Below, one piece after another: positions 1 through 6,297 of a stretch of DNA of 6,679 nucleotides (positions are counted from its first letter, which is position 1; each line of letters opens with the position of its first letter). Under the pieces are notes generated by a model. That model saw only the letters and a list, made by a program, of their open reading frames with translations. It was not told the origin of the DNA and ran no database searches. The translations under genes were made by a program, and so were the position numbers. Source of the stretch: Campylobacterota bacterium (GTDB lineage Bacteria; Campylobacterota; Campylobacteria; Campylobacterales; Sulfurovaceae); assembly GCA_013153675.1 (NCBI GenBank), contig JAADEA010000078.1:1-6679 (forward strand), read 5' to 3'.

Positions 1-181
1 TAAATTAGAAGCTCTATGTAAAAAAATTGCTAACAGACTTCATAAGAAATATACTACTATAAAAGAGATTACTAATGAAGATATAAAAGATAAAAGTGTT
101 GAAGAAGTCTATAATGAGATAGTAGAGACAATAGAAGAAATTGATAGACATATTTTTGAGATGTTAGATAATAAAATCTAA
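1..181 (+). CDS. C-terminal end of an unrecognised protein (partial)
   Basis: An open frame enters from the left edge (first complete codon at base 2) and ends at TAA 179-181, giving 59 residues. The other two forward frames hit stops within the first few codons. The peptide is charged and probably helical: it starts KLEALCKKIANRLHKKY and ends EEIDRHIFEMLDNKI, with no cysteine cluster, membrane segment or catalytic motif that I recognise. The N-terminus and most of the protein lie outside the window, so no function is assigned. The gene converges with acnB, and the hairpin at 193-212 lies 11 bases after its stop. The evidence that it is a real gene is the open frame, clean ending and coding-like composition. 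It could also be a small helical protein rather than the tail of a large one. Confidence 0.6.
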   Translation, partial: KLEALCKKIANRLHKKYTTIKEITNEDIKDKSVEEVYNEIVETIEEIDRHIFEMLDNKI

Positions 182-192
182 GTTTATAATAA

Positions 193-212
193 AGAAGGCA
201 AAAATGCCTTCT
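193..212 (-). terminator. Hairpin terminator of acnB, possibly shared with the converging gene
   Basis: A perfect 8-bp inverted repeat (AGAAGGCA / TGCCTTCT) with a 4-base loop begins 6 bases beyond the acnB stop on the minus strand. Read on that strand, the stem is followed by TTATTATAAACT, a broken but T-rich tract as expected for an intrinsic terminator. In the plus direction it sits 11 bases after the stop of the partial gene, but the tail GTGTATCT is poor in T, so termination that way would be weaker. Confidence 0.7.
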
Positions 213-218
213 GTGTAT

Positions 219-2810
219 CTATTGAAGAGTAAGGCTTAGAGTCTTTTGAACATAATCTTCTGGAAGATTATGGAAGTATAGATAGCTATATACTTTATCT
301 TCTTTACCAGCAAGTTTTTTCTCAACGATTTCGAGATACTCTTCTTTTGTAGGAATTCTACCAAGAAGAGCTGTTACTGCTGCAAGCTCTGCGCTTCCAA
401 GATAAACTTTTGCACCTTTACCCATTCTATTATCAAAGTTTCTTGTAGAGGTTGAAAATACATTAGCATTATCTGCAACTCTTGCTTGGTTACCCATACA
501 TAAACTACATCCAGGAATCTCTATTCTTGCTCCTGCTTGTCCAAAAATAGCATAATATCCCTCTTCTGTTAGTTGCTCTTTATCCATTTTTGTAGGAGGT
601 GCAATCCAAAGTCTTACAGGTACTTGTCCTTCTCCTGCTAATATCTCTCCTGCTGCTCTATAATGACCAATATTTGTCATACAGCTTCCAAGGAATACTT
701 CATCAATATTGTGAGGTCTATTTGGATCAGCTAATACTTCAGAAATTGTAGCAACATCATCTGGATCATTTGGACATGCTACAATTGGCTCAGTGATCTC
801 ATTTAAATCTATCTCAATTACTGCTGCATATTCTGCATTTTCATCTCTTCTAAGGAGTGTTGGATTTTCTAACCACTCTTTCATTTTATCAATTCTTCTT
901 TGAATAGTTCTTTTATCTTCATATCCAGCATCAATCATAGCTTCAAGCATTTTAATATTTGATTTTAAAAACTCTGCAACTTGCTCTTCACTTACATCAA
1001 CAGTACAAGCAGCCGCACTTCTCTCAGCACTTGCATCAGCAAGCTCAAATGCTTGTTCAACTGTAAGATTTCTAATAATATCGCCTTCAATCTCTAAAAT
1101 TCTACCATTAAAGATATTTTTCTTATTTTTCTTCTCAACTGTTAAAAGTCCTTGTTTAATAGCAAAATATGGAATAGCATTTACAAGATCTCTTAGAGTA
1201 ATTCCTGGTTGAATTTCTCCTTTAAATCTAACAAGCACAGATTCAGGTACATTTAAAGGCATACTTCCTGTTACTGCTGCAAATGCTACAAGTCCACTTC
1301 CAGCAGGAAAACTAATACCAATAGGGAATCTTGTATGAGAATCTCCTCCAGTTCCAAGTGTATCTGGAAGTAACATTCTATTTAACCAAGAGTGAATTAC
1401 TCCATCTCCAGGTCTTAGTGATACTCCTCCTCTACTTGTAATAAACTCTGGAAGTGTGTGGTGAAGTTTTATATCAGCTGGTTTTGGATATGCGGCAGTA
1501 TGACAGAAGCTTTGCATTACAAGATCGGCGTTAAATCCAAGTGCTGCAAGCTCTTTAATCTCATCTCTTGTCATTGCACCTGTTGTATCTTGGCTTCCAA
1601 CTGTAGCACATGTAGGCTCAACATACATACCAGGTCTAACACCTTCCATTCCACATGCACGTCCAATAATTTTTTGAGCAAGAGTATATCCAACGCCCTC
1701 TTTTTCAGCTGGTTGTTCAGGTCTAATAAAGATATTCTCCTCTTCCATACCAAGAGATTCTCTTGCTTTTTTAGTTAGATTTTTACCAATAATTAGAGGA
1801 ACTCTTCCTCCTGCTCTTACTTCATCTGGAAGAGTATTTGGTTTTAATTTAAATTCACTTACAACTTCACCATTTTTAAGGATTTTTCCTTCATATGGTC
1901 TAATTTCAATAATATCTCCCATTTCAAGCTTATCAACTGGTGCTTCAATTGGAAGGGCTCCTGCATCTTCACAAGTATTAAAGAAAATAGGCGCAATAAC
2001 ACCCCCAATTACAATACCACCTCTTTTTTTATTTGGAACATAAGGAATCTCTTCTCCAATATGCCAAATTACGCTATTTGCTGCAGATTTTCTACTACTT
2101 CCAGTTCCTACAACATCACCTACAAATGCTACTGGAAGACCACTTTTTTTAAGTTCATTAATCTTTTCAATTGCATCTGGCATTTTTGCTTTTAACATAC
2201 TAAGTGCATGAAGTGGAATATCACTTCTTGTAAAAGCTTCACTTGCTGGTGAAAGATCATCTGTATTTGTCTCTCCTGGTACTTTAAATACTATTGCTTT
2301 AATAGATTCTGGTAGAGGTTTTTTGGAAGTAAACCACTCAGCATTTGCCCAAGACTCAAGCACCTCTTTGGCATATTTATTTCCATTTTTTGCAAGCTCT
2401 TCTACATCGTGAAATGCATCATATACAAGTAAAATATTTTTTAATTGGTTTGCTGCTTCTTGTGCAATCTCTTCATCTTCATGAGATAGTGCATCAATTA
2501 GAGGCTTAACATTATATCCTCCAAGCATTGTTCCAAGTATTTCAACGGCTCTTTTTTTAGATATTGCAGGAGAACTTGCTTTTCCTTGTACAATATCATT
2601 TAAAAATGCTGCTTTTACATATGCTGCTTCATCAACCCCAGGGTTTATATGGTTTAAAAATAGATCCATTAAATACTCTTCTTCAATTAATGGAACTTTC
2701 TTTAAAAGCTCTACAAGTTCAGCTGCTTGTTTAGCAGTAAGTGGTAGTGGAGGAATACCAAGTTTTGCTCTCTCTTGTGTATGCTCTCTATACTCTTGAA
2801 TTAATGACAT
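219..2810 (-). CDS. acnB: Aconitate hydratase B (bifunctional aconitase / 2-methylisocitrate dehydratase)
   Basis: AcnB interconverts citrate and isocitrate through cis-aconitate in the cytoplasm; the family also hydrates 2-methyl-cis-aconitate. The 863 residues match the family's usual length (about 865). Visible in order are a HEAT-like helical domain (about 1-160, including LGTMLGGYN near 92-100), the swivel domain (about 165-370, with [13 protein letters not shown] at 231-243), and the catalytic core with [20 protein letters not shown] (399-416), [12 protein letters not shown] (433-444) and [11 protein letters not shown] (488-498). The 4Fe-4S ligands are all present: Cys710 in FLGSCMTN, then Cys768 and Cys771 in GCSLCMGN. 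The ATG has AGGGAG 6 bases upstream (2817-2822). It lies 136 bases after the upstream minus-strand gene and is followed by a hairpin, so it is probably a single transcription unit. Whether it serves the oxidative or the reductive TCA cycle cannot be told here. In other bacteria AcnB lacking its cluster binds RNA; that is family knowledge, not shown by this sequence. Confidence 0.98.
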   Translation of the reverse strand: MSLIQEYREHTQERAKLGIPPLPLTAKQAAELVELLKKVPLIEEEYLMDLFLNHINPGVDEAAYVKAAFLNDIVQGKASSPAISKKRAVEILGTMLGGYNVKPLIDALSHEDEEIAQEAANQLKNILLVYDAFHDVEELAKNGNKYAKEVLESWANAEWFTSKKPLPESIKAIVFKVPGETNTDDLSPASEAFTRSDIPLHALSMLKAKMPDAIEKINELKKSGLPVAFVGDVVGTGSSRKSAANSVIWHIGEEIPYVPNKKRGGIVIGGVIAPIFFNTCEDAGALPIEAPVDKLEMGDIIEIRPYEGKILKNGEVVSEFKLKPNTLPDEVRAGGRVPLIIGKNLTKKARESLGMEEENIFIRPEQPAEKEGVGYTLAQKIIGRACGMEGVRPGMYVEPTCATVGSQDTTGAMTRDEIKELAALGFNADLVMQSFCHTAAYPKPADIKLHHTLPEFITSRGGVSLRPGDGVIHSWLNRMLLPDTLGTGGDSHTRFPIGISFPAGSGLVAFAAVTGSMPLNVPESVLVRFKGEIQPGITLRDLVNAIPYFAIKQGLLTVEKKNKKNIFNGRILEIEGDIIRNLTVEQAFELADASAERSAAACTVDVSEEQVAEFLKSNIKMLEAMIDAGYEDKRTIQRRIDKMKEWLENPTLLRRDENAEYAAVIEIDLNEITEPIVACPNDPDDVATISEVLADPNRPHNIDEVFLGSCMTNIGHYRAAGEILAGEGQVPVRLWIAPPTKMDKEQLTEEGYYAIFGQAGARIEIPGCSLCMGNQARVADNANVFSTSTRNFDNRMGKGAKVYLGSAELAAVTALLGRIPTKEEYLEIVEKKLAGKEDKVYSYLYFHNLPEDYVQKTLSLTLQ

Positions 2811-2874
2811 CTCTTTCTCCCTCTTAAAAGATTATTTTCGTAACAGATGGTAAATTAAAAAGGGTATAATTAAT

Positions 2875-2880
2875 CTTATA
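2875..2880 (-). promoter_or_regulatory. Candidate -10 box for acnB
   Basis: On the minus strand TATAAG lies about 65 bases before the acnB ATG, preceded by T-rich runs at roughly 10-base spacing, as in Campylobacter vegetative promoters. No TTGACA-like -35 is present. TATAAA (2888-2893) and TATACC (2863-2868) nearby are alternatives, so the exact box is uncertain. Confidence 0.35.
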
Positions 2881-2910
2881 AATAGAATTTATAGAATATA
2901 AAGAATCTAA

Positions 2911-2931
2911 TTTGTTGCTAAAAGTTACAAA
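2911..2931. promoter_or_regulatory. Imperfect 21-bp dyad upstream of acnB, possible operator
   Basis: The plus strand shows outer arms TTTGT and ACAAA around a centre at 2921. Seven of ten base pairs are Watson-Crick and one more is a G-T wobble. It lies 15 bases beyond the stop of the small upstream gene and about 30 bases upstream of the favoured acnB -10 box. That position suits an activator or repressor site, but the match is weak and it could equally be a poor hairpin after the upstream operon. No regulator is recognised. Confidence 0.25.
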
Positions 2932-2946
2932 TAAAGAGAAGAAGGG

Positions 2947-3384
2947 TTACTTTTTCTTCTCTTTTTTCTTTTTCTTCTTTTTATCTTTTGGTTTTTTTCT
3001 AAAGAGATGGTATTGTTCATTTTCTAATAGCTCTTCTACATAAGAGCTATCTGCTTTATTTGCATTTTTCCAAATACCAGATGGGAGTCTTACTTGTAGT
3101 TTATTCTCTTCTCTTAATTTTATAATTTTTCTTGGAGATAATATTTTATCAATTGGAGAAAAGTCCTCTTTGCTTAAATCAATATCATCTCTATAAAATA
3201 GAGTCTGTTTTTTAAAGTTTCCCCATCCAGGCACACCATCTTCTGTATATGGAACTTGATATCCATTGTCAAATTCTACCATAATGGTATAGTGGCTATT
3301 TGGATATACTTCTACAATTTTTCCTTTTCCAAATACTAAACCATAAACCTTCTCTCCTTTTTTTGCATTGCTAAAATAAGCCAT
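2947..3384 (-). CDS. Small lysine-tailed protein of unknown function, coupled to ftsK
   Basis: I do not recognise this 145-residue protein as a named family. Residues 1-70 contain KKGEKVYGLVFGKGKIVEVY, then IMVEFDNGYQVPYTEDG and QTLFYRDDIDL. This glycine-punctuated beta pattern resembles small SH3/KOW-like barrels seen in several phage and bacterial hypothetical proteins; that is inference. The middle (about 75-120) is charged and probably helical. The end is a lysine run (KPKDKKKKKKKEKKK), suggesting nucleic-acid or acidic-surface binding. There is no signal peptide or membrane segment. Two ATGs are adjacent (3385-3387 and 3382-3384). The Shine-Dalgarno at 3390-3395 sits only 2 bases from the first but 5 from the second, so the second is chosen; the alternative adds one Met. 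The gene follows ftsK directly with stop and ribosome site overlapping, so it is co-transcribed and probably translationally coupled. Confidence 0.85.
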   Translation of the reverse strand: MAYFSNAKKGEKVYGLVFGKGKIVEVYPNSHYTIMVEFDNGYQVPYTEDGVPGWGNFKKQTLFYRDDIDLSKEDFSPIDKILSPRKIIKLREENKLQVRLPSGIWKNANKADSSYVEELLENEQYHLFRKKPKDKKKKKKKEKKK

Positions 3385-3389
3385 CATTT

Positions 3390-3395
3390 CTCCTT
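3390..3395 (-). promoter_or_regulatory. Shine-Dalgarno of the small gene, overlapping the ftsK stop
   Basis: On the minus strand the ftsK stop TAA (3394-3396) runs straight into GGAG, making TAAGGAG, a full match to the 16S rRNA tail. Ribosomes finishing ftsK would be placed exactly to restart. Spacing favours the second of the two adjacent ATGs. Confidence 0.8.
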
Positions 3396-5487
3396 ATTGT
3401 AATATTTCTCTTTGCCCTTTGCTATTTGGTGGAGATAATATTCCCATTTTCTCCAACTGTTCTACAATGTTAGCAGATCTATTATATCCTATTTGGAGCC
3501 TTCTTTGAAGGTATGATATAGAACTTTTTCTCTCTTTTAGTACTATCTCTTTTGCTTCTTCAAATAGAGGATCTAATTCTTGGCTAATATCTCCTACTTC
3601 ACTTGAGTCGCTATCACTTTTTAGATAATTTTGATCATACTCTGGCTCTCTTTGAGCTTTTATAAACTCTACTACCTTTTCAATCTCCTCTTCACTATTC
3701 CAAGGTGCGTGGATTCTAACAAGACCACTTAATCCAGGAGGAGTAAATAGTGCATCTCCTCTTCCAAGAAGAGATTCTGCACCAAAGGTATCTAAAATTA
3801 CTTTAGAATCAATCTTTTGTCCTACTTTATAACTAAGTCTTGCTGGAAAATTTGCTTTAATAAGTCCTGTTACTACATCTACACTTGGGCGTTGGGTAGC
3901 TACAATTAGATGGATTCCTGCTGCTCTTGCCATTTGTGCAAGTCTTGCAATAGAAAATTCTACCTCTTTTCCAGCAGTCATCATTAAGTCTGCTAATTCA
4001 TCTATAACTGCCACTATATATGGCATTTTTTCTAAATTATTACTTTTTGCCTTTTGGTTATATCCATCAATATTTTTAACCTTCATTGAAGCCATAAGTT
4101 GATATCTTCTATCCATCTCTTTTACTAAATTTGATAGAGCAATAACTGCTTTTTTAGGCTCTACAATTACAGGGGTAATTAGATGAGGGATATCATTATA
4201 GATAGAAAATTCAAGCCTTTTGGGATCTATTAACATCAATTTTAAGCTATCAGGATCATTTCTATATAAAAGTGATAGAAGCATAGCATTAATTCCTACT
4301 GATTTTCCACTACCTGTTGTTCCTGCTATAAGTAGGTGTGGCAATTTCTTTATATCTGTAATAAAAGGGTTTCCTACTATATCTTTACCAAGGGCTATTG
4401 TAAGTGGAGATTTTGAGTTTTTAAATAGTTTGCTCTCTAAAATCTCTCTTAAATAGATTGTTTGAAACTCCTCATTTGGTATTTCTATTCCAATTACATC
4501 TTTTCCTGGAATTGGGGCTTGAATTCTAATAGTTTCTGCCCTTAGAGCCATTGCTAAATCATCTTGAAGCCCTAATATTTTTGATACTTTTACATGAGGA
4601 GCTGGCTTAAACTCAAATGTGGTTACTAATGGACCACTGTAAGTTCTAACTACATCGCCTTCTATTTTAAATAGTTTTAATTTATCTAAAAGCTCTTTTA
4701 TCTTTTTGTCAATTTGAGCTTCGTTAACTTTTGTAGAGCTTTTAGGTGGTTTTTGTAAAAACTCTATTTTGGGCAATTTAAAATTTGATGGTTCTTCTAC
4801 TTTTCCAATTTCTATCTCTTCTAAAAGTTTTTTATTCTCTTCTAACTCATCTACTATTTTAATATTTGAGATTGAGTCTGTTTGAGATGACTCTTTTTTC
4901 TCCTCTTTTGATTTTTTTGATTTATTAGTGGATTTAGTGGTAGTTTTTTGTTGCTTTTTATCTTTTTTGATCTCTTTTTGGGTGGTTTTTTGTGGCTGAA
5001 GTTTTATATCTCTTAATGGAGGTAGCTTTTTTTCTCTTTTGGGTAGAATTTTTTGATCTTTTAAATTTGAGAGTATCTCTTTAAAATAGCCATCTGGAAA
5101 TATTAAGATTATAGCTATTAAAAAAGACATAAAAAATAGGAGCCAAACTCCCATTTTTCCAATATATGGAAGTAAAGAGCTATATATTAAATTAGAGATA
5201 TTTCCAGATTGTGGATATAGCAAAATTCCTTGAAAGATAAATATAGCTAAAATTAATATTATCCATCCAATTAAAAAGTTAAAATCTCTAATTTTTCTTT
5301 TGACTATCATAAAATATGATGCTACTAAAAGGATAATTGTGTCAATATATCCAAAATAACCAAAAAGCTTTATGTTCCCTTTTCCTATTACCTCTCCTAT
5401 TTTTCCTACTATATTGTGATCTTTGAATATTGTGGAAAAGAGTATATACAAAAATATAAAAGCAACTATTACAAAAAGAGATTTCAA
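3394..5487 (-). CDS. ftsK: DNA translocase FtsK (TTG start)
   Basis: FtsK is a septum-anchored, ATP-driven hexameric DNA pump that moves chromosome ends towards the dimer-resolution site and activates Xer recombination during division. From the TTG start it has 697 residues. Four hydrophobic segments (about 1-21, 45-61, 70-89, 111-131) form the membrane domain. A charged Lys/Glu/Thr/Ser-rich linker follows (about 145-255), then the motor with Walker A GTTGSGKS at 389-396 and Walker B YIVAVIDELAD at 490-500. A C-terminal winged-helix gamma domain (about 640-697) ends in REILQ. It is much shorter than the E. coli protein (1329) because the linker is short. An in-frame ATG at 5512-5514 would add nine residues, but it abuts the -10 box and has no ribosome site. 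TTG 5485-5487 has AGGAGG 7 bases upstream. The small gene downstream is coupled to it; the HU gene is divergent. Confidence 0.96.
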   Translation of the reverse strand: MKSLFVIVAFIFLYILFSTIFKDHNIVGKIGEVIGKGNIKLFGYFGYIDTIILLVASYFMIVKRKIRDFNFLIGWIILILAIFIFQGILLYPQSGNISNLIYSSLLPYIGKMGVWLLFFMSFLIAIILIFPDGYFKEILSNLKDQKILPKREKKLPPLRDIKLQPQKTTQKEIKKDKKQQKTTTKSTNKSKKSKEEKKESSQTDSISNIKIVDELEENKKLLEEIEIGKVEEPSNFKLPKIEFLQKPPKSSTKVNEAQIDKKIKELLDKLKLFKIEGDVVRTYSGPLVTTFEFKPAPHVKVSKILGLQDDLAMALRAETIRIQAPIPGKDVIGIEIPNEEFQTIYLREILESKLFKNSKSPLTIALGKDIVGNPFITDIKKLPHLLIAGTTGSGKSVGINAMLLSLLYRNDPDSLKLMLIDPKRLEFSIYNDIPHLITPVIVEPKKAVIALSNLVKEMDRRYQLMASMKVKNIDGYNQKAKSNNLEKMPYIVAVIDELADLMMTAGKEVEFSIARLAQMARAAGIHLIVATQRPSVDVVTGLIKANFPARLSYKVGQKIDSKVILDTFGAESLLGRGDALFTPPGLSGLVRIHAPWNSEEEIEKVVEFIKAQREPEYDQNYLKSDSDSSEVGDISQELDPLFEEAKEIVLKERKSSISYLQRRLQIGYNRSANIVEQLEKMGILSPPNSKGQREILQ

Positions 5488-5494
5488 GCAGATT

Positions 5495-5500
5495 CCTCCT
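5495..5500 (-). promoter_or_regulatory. Shine-Dalgarno that fixes the ftsK TTG start
   Basis: AGGAGG on the minus strand, a perfect anti-16S match, is 7 bases before TTG 5485-5487. It lies inside the reading frame if the upstream ATG at 5514 is taken as the start, which argues against that ATG. Confidence 0.8.
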
Positions 5501-5514
5501 AAAAAAATTGCCAT

Positions 5515-5523
5515 ATTATAACA
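5515..5523 (-). promoter_or_regulatory. Extended -10 promoter of ftsK
   Basis: The minus strand reads TGTTATAAT, a perfect TGn extended -10 with a consensus hexamer at 5515-5520. Transcription would begin near 5507-5509, leaving a leader of about 20 bases containing the Shine-Dalgarno before the TTG codon. No good -35 is seen. A second TATAAT at 5539-5544 on the same strand could be an alternative upstream promoter. Confidence 0.65.
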
Positions 5524-5587
5524 TATTAAATATCGTTAATTATATTAATGAAAATAGCAAATTTAAAAATCTCATTTTATGGCATTT

Positions 5588-5596
5588 TGTTATATT
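5588..5596 (+). promoter_or_regulatory. Candidate extended -10 promoter of the HU gene
   Basis: TGTTATATT (hexamer TATATT at 5591-5596, five of six consensus bases) follows a T-rich stretch and would start transcription near 5603, giving a leader of about 60 bases. TATTAT at 5622-5627 is a second possibility. Neither has a convincing -35 box. Confidence 0.4.
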
Positions 5597-5663
5597 TATT
5601 AGAATCTATTTGTCAAATTGTTATTATTTTATTGTGAAAGATGAAAATTTGAAGGAGAAAAAG

Positions 5664-5954
5664 ATGAAAAAATCAATTCTAATAGAAGAGGTAGCACAAA
5701 AAACAGGAATTCCTAAAAAAGAGACTGAAATGGTTATAAATGCATTACTTGATACTATCACAGATGCCCTTAAAAACAAAGAAGCTGTTTCATTTTTAGG
5801 GTTTGGTTCTTTTCATCCAGTTAAGAAGAATTCAAGAGAGGTTTATATTCCAGGAACTACTAAGAAGGTAAAAATTGAAGAAAAGTATAGTATTAGATTT
5901 AAACCAGGCAAAAAATTAAAAGATGAAATTCAAAAGGCACTTGAGGAAGATTAA
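5664..5954 (+). CDS. hup: HU/IHF-family nucleoid DNA-binding protein
   Basis: This 96-residue protein has the length and layout of HU: a small basic dimer that bends and compacts DNA in the nucleoid. The N-terminal helical body (MKKSILIEEVAQKTGIPKKE onward) leads to the family signature GFGSF at 46-50, the DNA-binding arm, and the C-terminal RFKPGKKLKDEI. At the arm tip, where most HU proteins have NPxTG, this one has YIPGTTKK; Pro63 is the probable intercalating proline. The start is ATG 5664-5666 with AAGGAG 6 bases upstream (5652-5657). The frame stays open upstream to about 5508, but that extension has no ribosome site, is unlike HU and overlaps the ftsK leader. It cannot be told from sequence whether this is HU or one IHF-like subunit. 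It is transcribed divergently from ftsK and stands alone; no clear terminator follows. Confidence 0.93.
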   Translation: MKKSILIEEVAQKTGIPKKETEMVINALLDTITDALKNKEAVSFLGFGSFHPVKKNSREVYIPGTTKKVKIEEKYSIRFKPGKKLKDEIQKALEED

Positions 5955-5980
5955 TAGTTGTGGGGAGTTTGAAATTTATT

Positions 5981-5993
5981 TTTGGCATATATT
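5981..5993 (+). promoter_or_regulatory. Candidate promoter for the tRNA pair or a leader RNA
   Basis: TATATT at 5988-5993 is preceded by a T-run and GG (TTTGGCA), the arrangement common in Campylobacterota -10 regions. Transcription from about 6000 would place the inverted repeat at 6024-6084 in the leader of tRNA-Leu. TTGAAA at 5969-5974 is too close (13 bases) to be its -35 box. Confidence 0.35.
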
Positions 5994-6023
5994 TTAGATT
6001 GGCACTTTTAAAAGTTGGGGTGA

Positions 6024-6084
6024 GTGGGAGAGATTGTAGAGATTTACCAAACTTTAAGGATTAAGACTCTACAATTTCAACCAC
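6024..6084. repeat. Long inverted repeat with 25-base loop between hup and tRNA-Leu
   Basis: Arms 6030-6041 and 6067-6078 pair over 12 positions (nine consecutive perfect pairs at 6033-6041/6067-6075, then one G-U, one A-U, one G-C). After a 2x2 internal loop a further GTGG/CCAC stem (6024-6027/6081-6084) closes it. No clean T-run follows (the tail is ACATATTTTAAAT), so it is a poor terminator. The loop segment CCAAACTTT (6047-6055) can also pair with AAAGTTGG (6011-6018) with one bulge, which would make a pseudoknot. It ends 11 bases before tRNA-Leu. Function unknown: a leader structure, a small RNA or a protein-binding dyad are all possible. Confidence 0.55.
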
Positions 6085-6095
6085 ATATTTTAAAT

Positions 6096-6182
6096 GCCTC
6101 GGTGGCGGAATTGGCAGACGCGCTGGATTCAAAATCCAGTGGGGTAAAACCCGTGCCGGTTCGACTCCGGCCCGAGGTACCA
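6096..6182 (+). tRNA. tRNA-Leu, anticodon CAA
   Basis: An 87-base class II tRNA with encoded CCA (6180-6182) and discriminator A. The acceptor stem GCCTCGG/CCGAGGT pairs in all seven positions (one G-U at the end). The anticodon stem CTGGA/TCCAG encloses loop TTCAAAA with anticodon CAA at 6130-6132, reading UUG. A long variable arm (GGGT AAAA CCC) and a T arm GCCGG/CCGGC around TTCGACT confirm the Leu class. It is followed after only 8 bases by tRNA-Gly, so the two are probably processed from one transcript. Confidence 0.97.
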
Positions 6183-6190
6183 CTTCTTTT

Positions 6191-6267
6191 GCGGGAATAG
6201 CTCAGTTGGCTAGAGCATCAGCCTTCCAAGCTGAGGGTCGCGGGTTCGAGTCCCGTTTCCCGCTCCA
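6191..6267 (+). tRNA. tRNA-Gly, anticodon TCC
   Basis: A 77-base tRNA with encoded CCA (6265-6267) and discriminator T, which is typical of bacterial tRNA-Gly. The acceptor stem GCGGGAA/TTCCCGC is perfect. The anticodon stem TCAGC/GCTGA encloses CTTCCAA, placing anticodon TCC at 6225-6227 for GGA/GGG codons. The T arm is CGGG...CCCG around TTCGAGT. No strong terminator hairpin follows, and the converging restriction gene ends 30 bases away. Confidence 0.97.
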
Positions 6268-6297
6268 CTTTAATAGATAAAATCAATTTATAAATTA

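Noticed and set aside
1458..1778. 106-codon open frame opposite acnB
   Set aside because: It is antisense to the catalytic core of acnB, has a cysteine/serine-rich composition and no ribosome site; it is a shadow of the real gene.
2862..2880. Perfect TATAAT (2865-2870) on the plus strand between acnB and the small gene
   Set aside because: No plus-strand gene follows; it would only make an antisense RNA to the small gene. In such AT-rich spacer DNA a chance match is likely.
4220..4456. 78-codon plus-strand open frame inside ftsK
   Set aside because: It is antisense to the conserved Walker A region of ftsK, with no ribosome site or recognisable product.
5508..5663. N-terminal extension of the HU frame by 52 codons
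   Set aside because: The added residues are unlike HU, rich in Ile/Tyr/Asn, lack a ribosome site, and overlap the ftsK leader and promoters. ATG 5664 has a good ribosome site and matches family length.
5999..6020. TTGGCAC followed by TTGGGG, resembling a sigma-54 promoter
   Set aside because: After GG of the -24 element, the -12 element should show GC ten bases later; here it is AG. The second TTG is also out of register.
6285..6296. 12-bp palindrome AATTTATAAATT between tRNA-Gly and hsdR as a terminator
   Set aside because: It consists only of A and T, has no loop and no following T-run in either direction; it is expected by chance in such sequence.
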